Shown here piece after piece: positions 1-6,200 of a stretch of DNA of 9,725 bases (the first letter of the stretch is position 1; every line of letters begins with the position of its first letter). This DNA comes from Nanobdellota archaeon (GTDB taxonomy: Archaea; Nanoarchaeota; Nanoarchaeia; Parvarchaeales; Parvarchaeaceae), in assembly GCA_021852135.1 (NCBI GenBank), contig JAJZOB010000012.1, forward strand, positions 1-9,725, in the 5' to 3' direction. The notes beneath the pieces are model-generated. The model was not told the DNA's origin. It worked only from the letters and a program-made list of their open reading frames with translations, and ran no database searches. The position numbers and the translations under genes are program-made.

Positions 1-471
1 ATCAAAGTAATTTGTGGGTTTAGGGGTACTAACAATTGGAGGAGTTACACTTGGAGCTGTGCTTTTTGTGGAATTAATAACGTTAATAGTTAACTGCACA
101 GGTGAAACAGAAGGATCATCACCAACCGCAGAAATATTGAATTTATATGTCCCTATAGGCGCCACCTTTGCAACAGCTATGCCTAAGGTTCCGCTGTATG
201 TTGGATCTTGGTTTGAAGCACTAGGTGTAAAGGTTATATAACTACTAAGAGGACTTTCAGCAAGCGAGGTTCCCCAATAACTTCCATTGAACAATGAAAT
301 TGTGAATCCTATATCTGCAGAATTGCCCTGTGAGATATTTACTGAGTACTGCGTTAACGTAACCTTTGAATATCCATAACCTACTGCGTGAACAGCACTC
401 AATGCGAATATTAATAGGAAAATGAAAACAGTCGAAATTATAATGGCCTGCTTAGCTTGCATACTAACCAT
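1..471 (-). CDS. Secreted or surface protein with signal peptide (partial, C-terminus outside window)
   Basis: Read on the minus strand, an open frame starts at ATG 471 (or ATG 462, nine bases on) and stays open to the left edge, so at least 157 codons are present and the 3' end is missing. The N-terminus is a typical signal peptide: a short basic stretch (MQAKQ), a hydrophobic core (AIIISTVFIFLLIFALS) and a probable cleavage site after AVHA. The rest is rich in Ser, Thr, Gly and Asn. A stretch reading GTYKFNISAVGDDP and ending in QLTINV resembles the last strands of an Ig-like beta-sandwich module of archaeal surface proteins. Near the edge it becomes a Thr/Pro/Ser-rich linker (TAPSVTPPIVSTPKP). 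The start lies 12 nt after the HIT gene stop with no separate promoter visible, so the two may be co-transcribed. I do not recognise the family; export is well supported and the function is unknown. Confidence 0.75.
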   Translation of the reverse strand, partial: MVSMQAKQAIIISTVFIFLLIFALSAVHAVGYGYSKVTLTQYSVNISQGNSADIGFTISLFNGSYWGTSLAESPLSSYITFTPSASNQDPTYSGTLGIAVAKVAPIGTYKFNISAVGDDPSVSPVQLTINVINSTKSTAPSVTPPIVSTPKPTNYFD

Positions 472-483
472 TATAATACTATC

Positions 484-906
484 TTATTTAAACATTTCTA
501 CAGCCTTTGCTATCTTCTCTCTAAATTCCTCTTCTTCAGTTTCATCATTATACTTTGTCCTAGGCCACATAAAACCTCTTAAAGGTTTACCTTTTTCTCT
601 AGGTATTATATGAACGTGAAAATGCGGCACGCTTTGGCTTATGATATTGTTATTTATAAGCAGCATGCCATCACAGCCTGTTCCATTTTTTACGCCTTCT
701 GCTATTCTTTTAGTTTCAACGGCAATCCCCTTTAAATAATCTTCAGAAAAATCAAACAACGTTTCAATGTGCTTTTTGGGTATCAGCAAAGTATGTCCTT
801 TGAATATTGGACTTTTATCTAAAAATGCAATGAAATTTTCGTTCTCGAAAACTACACTCGCCCTTATTCCTTTCTTAGCTATTTTACAGAACACACATTC
901 TTCCAT
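484..906 (-). CDS. HIT family protein (histidine triad nucleotide hydrolase)
   Basis: This is a 140-residue protein of the histidine triad superfamily, matching the usual length of the HINT/HIT branch. The active-site triad is plain at residues 95-99 (HFHVH) followed by IIPR. The earlier family signatures are also present: FLDKSPIFKGHTLLIPKKH at about 28-46, and an N-terminal CxxC (C4, C7) that in many members binds zinc with downstream histidines. Family members hydrolyse nucleoside phosphoramidates, AMP-lysine or dinucleoside polyphosphates through a nucleotidyl-His intermediate. The exact substrate cannot be read from sequence. It should be cytosolic. A TATA box about 23 nt upstream of the ATG and no Shine-Dalgarno site suggest a leaderless message. 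It sits 34 nt behind a frameshifted gene and 12 nt ahead of a secreted protein; neither neighbour sharpens its role. Confidence 0.95.
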   Translation of the reverse strand: MEECVFCKIAKKGIRASVVFENENFIAFLDKSPIFKGHTLLIPKKHIETLFDFSEDYLKGIAVETKRIAEGVKNGTGCDGMLLINNNIISQSVPHFHVHIIPREKGKPLRGFMWPRTKYNDETEEEEFREKIAKAVEMFK

Positions 907-923
907 CTAGTTTCTAGGAAATG

Positions 924-934
924 CATTTATAAAA
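924..934 (-). promoter_or_regulatory. Promoter (TATA box) of the HIT gene
   Basis: The minus strand reads TTTTATAAATG, centred about 23 nt before the HIT start codon at 906. That is the spacing expected when transcription starts at or next to the ATG. No Shine-Dalgarno sequence lies between box and start. Confidence 0.5.
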
Positions 935-940
935 GATTTT

Positions 941-1583
941 TCATATTTCATACTGCACTATACTTAATATTGTGGTATTCATACTTTCTTTTATTTCTTT
1001 AAGCGCCTTCGAGTCTTTTGATTCAATGTAAGGCAGAAGATCCAAATCTAACGGAGTATTTTCAAGTCTTCTATTATAGTTTTCACGAAGGTACTTTGCA
1101 ACTTCTTTGTCATACGCTTCCCACTTAACTCTTAAAAACCTTATAAAATCCTTTTCTACGGAAGTTGCCAGTCTATGAGAATATGCGTAGGAATGACCAA
1201 AGTCAACAAGCCACTTTTCCGTAACTTCATGATGCTTAGCTATACTTTCTACTGTATCAACAATTTTATTGTGTACTACAATTAATTTTGGAAAATTTTT
1301 GTCAAGGAAAATGCGCCTGCCATCTACGGAATAACCCCCCCGTGTACTTAATAGAATAATCTGTATTTATAATCATTTCGCTAACATCTCTGCTTTCTAA
1401 TACTTTCCCAATATATTTCTTTCTATAATATATAATATCATTGTCAACCTGTACTATAGAATTTACTTTTAACTGTTTATTCAATAGGATTTTTACCATT
1501 GAAGGGGAGATATAGTTGACAGCCAGTCCTATAATATGACCATTTTCACTCTTTTTTCTAGATAAAATTCTATACTTCATCAT
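941..1583 (-). pseudogene. Frameshifted gene of unknown function with a HExxE motif
   Basis: The first 82 codons from ATG 1583 (or the adjacent ATG 1580) are open. They run into a run of seven G on the coding strand (1335-1341) and soon after into a TGA at 1302. Dropping one G joins this frame to a second clean open frame of about 130 codons that ends with TGA at 941-943, giving one protein of about 212 residues. The N-terminal half is a mixed strand region (KYRILSRKKSENGHIIGLAV). Around residues 83-92 it reads YSVDGRRIFLD. The second half has HHEVTEKWL at 116-124 (HExxE) and YAYSHRLATSVEK at 131-143, then a charged, helix-rich C-terminus with VKWEAYDKEVAKYLRENYNRR. HExxE plus a downstream His could be a metal site, and the layout recalls small uncharacterised archaeal and phage proteins with an HE..E...AH..A pattern, but I cannot name a family. 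The gene may be a true pseudogene, a length-variable homopolymer switch, or intact with a sequencing error. Confidence 0.7.
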
Positions 1584-1604
1584 ATTTTAAATAATCCCGC
1601 CAAA

Positions 1605-1620
1605 TATTTATACTTTTTTA
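1605..1620 (-). promoter_or_regulatory. Promoter (BRE/TATA) of the frameshifted gene
   Basis: The minus strand reads TAAAAAAGTATAAATA, a purine-rich BRE joined to a TATA box centred 26-28 nt before the two adjacent ATGs at 1583/1580. The same 16 bases precede the L21e gene at 7399-7414. The spacing predicts a leaderless transcript and shows that the gene still has an intact promoter. Confidence 0.6.
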
Positions 1621-1748
1621 TGATTAAATTGTAAATTTTCTAATCATTTTAAGTATTCATAAGTAATCAAATATCCTATATAAAGGTTACTATTTTAAAT
1701 TGTCGATTTTTAGCAAAAAACTCATAAATTTTAGAAGCTCCTCTTGAT

Positions 1749-1760
1749 TATAATATAAAG
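1749..1760 (+). promoter_or_regulatory. Promoter (TATA box) of the thermopsin-like gene
   Basis: The sequence TATAATATAAAG lies with its centre about 36 nt before ATG 1791. This gives a predicted transcript start about 10 nt upstream of the ATG. There is no Shine-Dalgarno motif in the short leader. Confidence 0.45.
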
Positions 1761-1790
1761 GTACTTAAATTTCCAGCTGCTCATGAATGT

Positions 1791-3008
1791 ATGGATGATC
1801 AAAAGTCGGAGATGCTGATGCTTTTTGGATGGGTATCTGCTATACTTATTATAGCAGTCGCAATGCTTTATCCATACAGCAATTATCAATTTACAACCTT
1901 GGGTATAAGCAGTGGAGTCAACCTTTATTCATGTAAATATTCTGAACCAGCACCGATGGGTATAGTTGATTATGGAGTTAGTAGCTACGGCAATGTATAT
2001 AACATATCTACAAATTCAATACAAAGCAGTATAACTTTAAACAACTTACTAACAAATCTAAGCGGTGATTACAACGCATCTATACAGCTAAATTTAAATG
2101 TTATGTTGGAATATGAAAATCAAACGCGAGTTTATTTTGCACAGAATGTTATTCTTATGGATACAAAAACTGGACAGATAAGATTCATAGATAATGTATG
2201 GAATAACTCCGGAATAAATACAAGCTTGAATAATCAGTTCATAAAAGGCAATGGCACTGTTTCCCCTTCTATTAAAAATTATACTTATTATTCTTACCAA
2301 GCTGTGAATCAAACTGGAGATAATATAACTTTAAATGACAATCAAACTGTTTACCTAAGGACAAATTCTAGCATTTCAAAAGAAGGTATACCACAGATAA
2401 TCTTTTCATACAATGATGGATATGGATGGATAGAATACGATAAAGTAAACTTACTCATACATGAAAACATAAAAAACTATTCCATCCTTATAAGTGGTTT
2501 CAATTACACTCCAAGCTACAGCTTTTATGATGCAGGGATAATAATCGGCGGACCAGGTGACGGTTCCAATACAACGCTTATAAGTGGATCCGCTAAATTT
2601 ACACTAAGTTATTGGAATGAAAATAACTTTCAGAATGTACAAGATGCATATAATTTTGGTTGTGACACTGAAGAAGGAATAAATAATGCAATTGTATCCC
2701 CTTCGTTTTATAATAATGGTTTGCTATATGCTAATATAAACAACGGGAAAAACATTTATCTAGGAAACTTATGGTCTACAAATTCCTCCAATATAGGAAT
2801 ACTTTATGTAAATAGCTCTTTTAATAATATTATAATTTCATTGAGCAGGGATGGTCATGCATTTAACGAAAGTTTAAGAAATGGAAAAGGTAAGTTTACA
2901 ATGGAAGCAGGAAATTACATTATAGATGCATATTCAAACAACAATAGAATTTACAGTGAAAATTACACATTAGAGAAAGGGATGATTAATAATATAAATA
3001 TAAAATAA
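1791..3008 (+). CDS. Thermopsin-family acid protease (peptidase A5-like), membrane-anchored
   Basis: This 405-residue protein has the landmarks of the thermopsin family, which are acid-active extracellular proteases of thermoacidophilic archaea. These are PMGIVDYGV at 55-63, GNASIQLN-like text at 93-101, IRFIDNVWN at 130-138, FSYNDGYGWIEYDKV at 205-219 and the loop DAGIIIGGPGDGSNTT at 247-262. One transmembrane segment at about 10-28 (MLFGWVSAILIIAVAML) follows a short charged N-terminus, so it is either a signal anchor or an uncleaved signal; I see no clear signal peptidase site. The chain outside is Asn-, Ser- and Tyr-rich with about 19 N-x-S/T sequons, as expected for a glycosylated surface enzyme. 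The last 90 residues form a separate beta-rich region (NIGILYVNSSFNNIIISLSR, then FTMEAGNYIIDAY) that looks like a carboxypeptidase-regulatory or similar sandwich module. The start at 1791 is the only one giving the membrane segment in frame. It converges on the exporter gene. The likely role is scavenging peptides or processing surface proteins in acid. The catalytic residues of this family are not firmly known to me, so activity is inferred. Confidence 0.88.
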   Translation: MDDQKSEMLMLFGWVSAILIIAVAMLYPYSNYQFTTLGISSGVNLYSCKYSEPAPMGIVDYGVSSYGNVYNISTNSIQSSITLNNLLTNLSGDYNASIQLNLNVMLEYENQTRVYFAQNVILMDTKTGQIRFIDNVWNNSGINTSLNNQFIKGNGTVSPSIKNYTYYSYQAVNQTGDNITLNDNQTVYLRTNSSISKEGIPQIIFSYNDGYGWIEYDKVNLLIHENIKNYSILISGFNYTPSYSFYDAGIIIGGPGDGSNTTLISGSAKFTLSYWNENNFQNVQDAYNFGCDTEEGINNAIVSPSFYNNGLLYANINNGKNIYLGNLWSTNSSNIGILYVNSSFNNIIISLSRDGHAFNESLRNGKGKFTMEAGNYIIDAYSNNNRIYSENYTLEKGMINNINIK

Positions 3009-3013
3009 GTAAT

Positions 3014-3027
3014 CTTTTTTCAAAAAG
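3014..3027. terminator. Bidirectional T-rich terminator between convergent genes
   Basis: CTTTTTTCAAAAAG lies in the 29-nt gap between the stops of the thermopsin-like gene and the exporter gene. It presents a T6 run to plus-strand transcription and a T5 run to minus-strand transcription. Oligo-T tracts of this kind are the normal archaeal intrinsic terminator. Confidence 0.55.
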
Positions 3028-3037
3028 TAATAATTAA

Positions 3038-4714
3038 TTACCTTACTTTTTCTGCGCCAGTTGCCAATCCATGTTTTGTAAATGCAGATAGTATTGCTGC
3101 TGCTATCAATATAATTATGCCTATATATAATGCCGCTCTTAATCCCTGCATAAACGGAGATGCAATCAATTTTGGAATAAAACTACTTTCATTCATAATT
3201 CTTAGTGATGAATTTGGTATAAGCGAAGTTAATGAAGATGGCACTTGAGACAAAAATGTGGATACTGGATTAATTCCAAGAAACGCCGAAAAAAGGAAAG
3301 AAGAAGCAGGTATTGCAGCGAACTGTGAGGATAGAGTTGATGGAACGTTTAATGTTGTCAATTGCGTAGAAATTATAGAAGGCAATGCGTATGAGAATAC
3401 AGTTATAGTTATTGTGAAGAATATTGCCATGCTTATCATTTGGCCTATATTTGCAAAAGTTGTTCTTATGCCATTCCCAACTCCCCTATCTTTCCAAGGA
3501 AGCGCATCCATTGCTCTCTTTGTGTTGGGGGCAGCAAACATTCCATTTCCTGCGCCTATAACAAACAGCACTATTGCAAATGGAACATAAGAAAAACTAG
3601 CAGAAAAGGTAGTTAAAAGAAACAGTCCTACTGCTGTTATCAAAAGACCGATTGTACTGAATATTCTTGCACCGAATTTATCCGTTAAAACACCGCTTAT
3701 CGGCCCCAGGGCTATAAAACCTACCATTAAGGGTATCATGTATATCCCTGCCCAAAATGGCGTCTGGGCGATCGTAAAATTATGCAATGGAAGATAAACT
3801 CCCTGTAGCCAGATTATAACCAAAAACATCACTGCGCCTCTTGCAAGAGCGCTTAAAAACAACGCAAGAGAACTAAAAAGAAACTGCACGTTTCTGAATA
3901 AAGACAACTTAAATAAGGGGTTTTTAATTTTCCTTTCTATTGGGATAAACAGTATTATAAGAAAAACACCTATAATGAGACTTGCGATTACCCACGGGTT
4001 TGCCCAGCCCAGTGGATTCGTTTTATATGGAGTAAGAGCATATGTAAAGCCTAACGCTACGAGGATTAAACCTACTGAAAGAGCAAGGTTGCCTTTCCAA
4101 TCCAGTCCTTTTTTCTTTCCACCGGTCTTTTCCTCCTTCAATTTGTAATAAGACCAAAAAGCGCCTAAAACTGCGAAAGGAATGTTGACTATAAATATCA
4201 AGTGAAAGTCGAATGGGGCCAATAAACCACCAGCTACTAACCCTATAAATGATCCTGCAAGGAAAGCAACTTGATTAGTTCCAAGTGCCTTTCCTCTTTC
4301 ATTGTCAGGAAACGCATCGGTAAGCAGAGCCGTGCTGTTAACCATTATGAATCCGCCGCCGACTCCTTGAACCAATCTAAAAATTATTATGAACAAAACA
4401 CCGTTTGTGCCAGAGTTATATGGTGTAAAAGAAAGAGCTACAGAAGCCGCAGCAAAGATTGCAAATCCTATTGTATAAAATTTTTTCCTTCCATAGTCAT
4501 CAGACAATCTGCCAAAAGTAACAAGAAGAGAAGCCGTTACAACCATATAACCTAAAAGAACCCAAAGAAGCAATGTAAAATTACCAGGTGCTATTGGATT
4601 AACGTTTAAACCACGAAATATTGAAGGAAGAGATATAAGTATTATTGTGGCATTTATAGAAGCCATTAAACCGCCCATTGTTGTATTTGCTAGAACTGTC
4701 CATTTATACTGCAT
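3038..4714 (-). CDS. MFS transporter, DHA2 (14-TM, EmrB/QacA-like) family
   Basis: The 558-residue protein is an integral membrane carrier of the drug:H+ antiporter-2 family. Motif A between TM2 and TM3 is GRLSDDYGRKK at 68-78. Motif B is R113 with LVQGVGGG, and the antiporter motif C is AGSFIGLVAGGLL at about 153-165, followed by FIVNIPFAVLG near 174-184. About 14 hydrophobic segments fit the family. A long hydrophilic-to-hydrophobic excursion at about 455-530 (Ser/Pro/Thr-rich) lies before the last helix, as in other DHA2 proteins. In TM1 the usual D in the LDxTIVNVALP signature is Asn (N21 in INATIILISLP), so a buried acidic residue used by some QacA-like pumps is absent. The probable job is proton-driven export of toxic or amphiphilic compounds; substrates cannot be predicted. 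It has its own promoter and stands alone, converging with the protease gene. The FRGL/LLWVLLGYMVVTASL region resembles exporters widely found in bacteria, so lateral origin is plausible. Confidence 0.93.
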   Translation of the reverse strand: MQYKWTVLANTTMGGLMASINATIILISLPSIFRGLNVNPIAPGNFTLLLWVLLGYMVVTASLLVTFGRLSDDYGRKKFYTIGFAIFAAASVALSFTPYNSGTNGVLFIIIFRLVQGVGGGFIMVNSTALLTDAFPDNERGKALGTNQVAFLAGSFIGLVAGGLLAPFDFHLIFIVNIPFAVLGAFWSYYKLKEEKTGGKKKGLDWKGNLALSVGLILVALGFTYALTPYKTNPLGWANPWVIASLIIGVFLIILFIPIERKIKNPLFKLSLFRNVQFLFSSLALFLSALARGAVMFLVIIWLQGVYLPLHNFTIAQTPFWAGIYMIPLMVGFIALGPISGVLTDKFGARIFSTIGLLITAVGLFLLTTFSASFSYVPFAIVLFVIGAGNGMFAAPNTKRAMDALPWKDRGVGNGIRTTFANIGQMISMAIFFTITITVFSYALPSIISTQLTTLNVPSTLSSQFAAIPASSFLFSAFLGINPVSTFLSQVPSSLTSLIPNSSLRIMNESSFIPKLIASPFMQGLRAALYIGIIILIAAAILSAFTKHGLATGAEKVR

Positions 4715-4735
4715 CCGATATTTTACGATTTATTC

Positions 4736-4746
4736 TATTTAAATAT
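4736..4746 (-). promoter_or_regulatory. Promoter (TATA box) of the MFS transporter gene
   Basis: The minus strand reads ATATTTAAATA with the centre about 27 nt before ATG 4714. Transcription should start at about the start codon (leaderless). No Shine-Dalgarno motif is present. Confidence 0.55.
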
Positions 4747-4925
4747 TTACGAATCTACGCAGTTTTTCTGTTCTATATTAACATTTCCTTGTTCTTGTCT
4801 TTATGATTGGAAAGTATCCGCTAATCATTTAAAACAAAATAAGTTCTTCATAATTGTTCCTATCGTAATCTCAATATTTGTTATATACTTGTTTTATAAA
4901 AGTCAATTCGCACTTTAACAAGCTG

Positions 4926-4965
4926 CAAAACAAAAATAAAAGAAGTCTTAACTAAATAAAAATAT
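4926..4965 (-). terminator. T-rich terminator of ctlX
   Basis: Just after the ctlX stop the minus strand is strongly T-rich, with ATATTTTTATTT followed by CTTTTATTTTTGTTTTG (4926-4942). There is no stem, which fits archaeal oligo-T termination. Confidence 0.4.
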
Positions 4966-5946
4966 TTATCCAAACTTTAATCTACTATTTTTAAATGGAT
5001 TCAGTGCGGTCGTTTTTATTTCTTTTTTCTGCGGCAAGAATATTTCTGCAAGCATGCACCTTATACTGCCCCCTCCACATTCTTCTATTGTACTGACGTC
5101 TATGCTTATTACACTGCAATATTTCTCCAGCTTCTCTTTCTGCCAATTTGACAAGGAACTTAACGCCTTCTTCGATATTACCAGCTTCTTGTTTCCTCTC
5201 GAATCCAATAATTCCAACGCATTTCCTGCAAAATCAAGCATCTGTTTAAAGGTTAACTCAATTAAAATTTTACCAGATCTATTAATGGATGAAACAATAG
5301 CCTTTTTTTCATCTTCATCTTTTATTGAATTCAAGCAGACCATGGCAAATTTCTCTCCCAAAGCCATCATTACATTTGTGTGGTATATCGGAAAACCTGC
5401 TTCATCAAAAGCATGAAATTTTACAGGCCTGTACTTAAGTTCATTGCAAAACTTATTTAATACTTCTTCATTCGTTCTTTCAGAGATACAGGAATAAGCT
5501 ATCTTGTTTGCACGGTCAAGAACCAGGCCGCCAGTACCTTCAAGGAATTTATTGTCGTTTTCATAATATGTAAGATCTATGACTCGGGAGCAGGAAAAGC
5601 CGTAAAACATGGAAAGATTCTGGATTATGTCCGGTCGTCTTTCATTTCTCCTATTTAATGCAAGCATCGGGTAAACAACGACTGTTCCATCGGAATGAAA
5701 GGATATCCAATTATTAGGAAATATTGAATCTGGAGTGTCTATTCCCTCTAAATCATCAAAAACAAACACATTTATACCGTTCATCCTAAGCGTTTCTACG
5801 GCGTTGTTAAATTCATTTAACGCCTGCAAATTAACTGGAGAATGAGTTTTTTTCTGGAATTTATTTGTTCTTGCTGTTTGCTCATTGAAGCCAAAATTAT
5901 GCGGCCTTATCATCATTACATTGTTAGTCAATGCCTTTTCTTCCAT
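4966..5946 (-). CDS. ctlX: CtlX-type amidinohydrolase (arginine deiminase/amidinotransferase superfamily; probable citrulline hydrolase)
   Basis: The 326-residue protein belongs to the guanidino-group-modifying superfamily with the five-bladed alpha/beta propeller fold, in the branch called CtlX or DDAH-like. The catalytic set is visible: D73 in PDSIFPNNW (72-80), E136 in FLEGTGGLVLDR (134-145), H189 in IYHTNVMM (187-194) and the nucleophile C297 in GGGSIRC (291-297). N-terminal MMIRPHNFGFNEQTARTN (11-28) and VVVYPMLALNRRNERR (89-104) also match this branch. CtlX proteins are described as converting citrulline to ornithine, CO2 and ammonia; related enzymes act on arginine or methylarginines, so the substrate is inferred from overall likeness. 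The length is normal and nothing is missing. It stands alone: no ornithine, carbamate kinase or arginine transport gene is nearby. The enzyme is better known from bacteria, and I infer an accessory, possibly acquired, nitrogen- or ammonia-yielding function. Ammonia release could also help against acid. Confidence 0.88.
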   Translation of the reverse strand: MEEKALTNNVMMIRPHNFGFNEQTARTNKFQKKTHSPVNLQALNEFNNAVETLRMNGINVFVFDDLEGIDTPDSIFPNNWISFHSDGTVVVYPMLALNRRNERRPDIIQNLSMFYGFSCSRVIDLTYYENDNKFLEGTGGLVLDRANKIAYSCISERTNEEVLNKFCNELKYRPVKFHAFDEAGFPIYHTNVMMALGEKFAMVCLNSIKDEDEKKAIVSSINRSGKILIELTFKQMLDFAGNALELLDSRGNKKLVISKKALSSLSNWQKEKLEKYCSVISIDVSTIEECGGGSIRCMLAEIFLPQKKEIKTTALNPFKNSRLKFG

Positions 5947-5983
5947 TTGCAGTTTCTACGCAAATAATCTAGCAACTGCTAAA

Positions 5984-5995
5984 AATTATTTAAAG
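5984..5995 (-). promoter_or_regulatory. Promoter (TATA box) of ctlX
   Basis: The minus strand reads CTTTAAATAATT centred about 43 nt before ATG 5946, so the leader would be about 17 nt. A second box (ATTTAAATATAAG, about 6003-6015) lies farther upstream. No Shine-Dalgarno motif precedes the start. Confidence 0.35.
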
Positions 5996-6069
5996 AATCC
6001 AACTTATATTTAAATGTTTAAACGCCTCTCAATGAACGTTTTTTAATGTTAGCTTTTAAATGTAGTATT

Positions 6070-6086
6070 AATAAATTAAAATGAAA
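6070..6086 (-). terminator. Possible T-rich terminator after tRNA-Trp
   Basis: Downstream of the tRNA the minus strand reads TTTCATTTTAATTTATT. It is T-rich without a long uninterrupted run. It would end the L21e operon transcript. Confidence 0.3.
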
Positions 6087-6088
6087 CC

Positions 6089-6200
6089 TGGGGTTGCCAG
6101 GATTTGAACCTGGGTCAAGCGGTTTCTTCTTAATCATCCTTAACGTCATTTTTCCAGACAAGCTGGAGCCGCCTATTCTGCCTGGTTAGACTACAACCCC
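6089..6200 (-). tRNA. trnW: tRNA-Trp (anticodon CCA) with a 39-nt intron
   Basis: The minus strand folds as a tRNA. The acceptor stem GGGGTTG/CAACCCC is perfect and the discriminator is A (6089). The T arm is CCAGG-TTCAAAT-CCTGG. The anticodon stem GGCGG/CCGCT brackets a loop CT-CCA-G...A. The D loop AACCAGGCA is like other archaeal tRNA-Trp, but the D stem GTCT/GAAT is weak (two G-U pairs and one C-A mismatch). The mature RNA would be 73 nt without CCA. The intron sits at the canonical 37/38 position, after G37. Exon 1 is 6163-6200, the intron 6124-6162 and exon 2 6089-6123. The CCA end is not encoded (GG follows the discriminator). The 5' end directly abuts the stop codon of the DUF655 gene, so it is probably processed from the ribosomal/RNA polymerase operon transcript. 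Confidence 0.92.
6124..6162 (-). other. tRNA-Trp intron with bulge-helix-bulge splice site
   Basis: The 39-nt intron can form the archaeal endonuclease motif. Exon bases C32-U33-C34-C35 face intron bases GAAG (three pairs and one C-A mismatch). This helix is flanked by 3-nt bulges AG^C at the 5' site and AA^A at the 3' site, each cut between second and third base as usual. An inner helix of UUG with UAA (two U-A pairs and one G-U) closes it. The intron is too short for the box C/D guide found in some euryarchaeal tRNA-Trp introns. Confidence 0.7.

Larger units (their letters stand above)
1584..1790. other. Divergent intergenic region, no gene seen
   Basis: This 207-nt AT-rich spacer separates two divergent genes. 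Besides the two promoters it contains a short imperfect direct repeat (ATATAAAGGTTAC near 1677 and ATATAAAGGTAC near 1753). I found no open frame above a few codons and no convincing RNA structure. Confidence 0.5.
4715..4965. other. Intergenic region, no gene seen
   Basis: This 251-nt AT-rich stretch lies between two minus-strand genes. It holds the exporter promoter at its left end and the terminator region of ctlX at its right end. Open frames in it are at most about nine codons. A weak interrupted inverted repeat (GATTGGA near 4806 with TCC and AATC downstream) is not convincing as an RNA. Confidence 0.5.

Noticed and set aside
1302..1583. A complete 93-residue protein ending at 1302.
   Set aside because: The last residues after the G run (LFRRWQAHFP) are not needed to explain the gene, while the alternative frame continues cleanly for about 130 codons.
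1677..1768. Short direct repeat (ATATAAAGGT-AC) in the divergent spacer as an operator or the start of a repeat array.
   Set aside because: Only two imperfect copies exist and the motif overlaps TATA-like sequence, so chance in AT-rich DNA is likely.
4715..4965. A small RNA or small protein gene in the gap before the exporter.
   Set aside because: Frames are at most about nine codons and the only inverted repeat is short and interrupted.
6124..6162. Box C/D guide RNA in the tRNA-Trp intron, as in some euryarchaea (a GGATGATT stretch resembles a C box).
   Set aside because: The intron is only 39 nt, has no CUGA D box and no room for guide regions.
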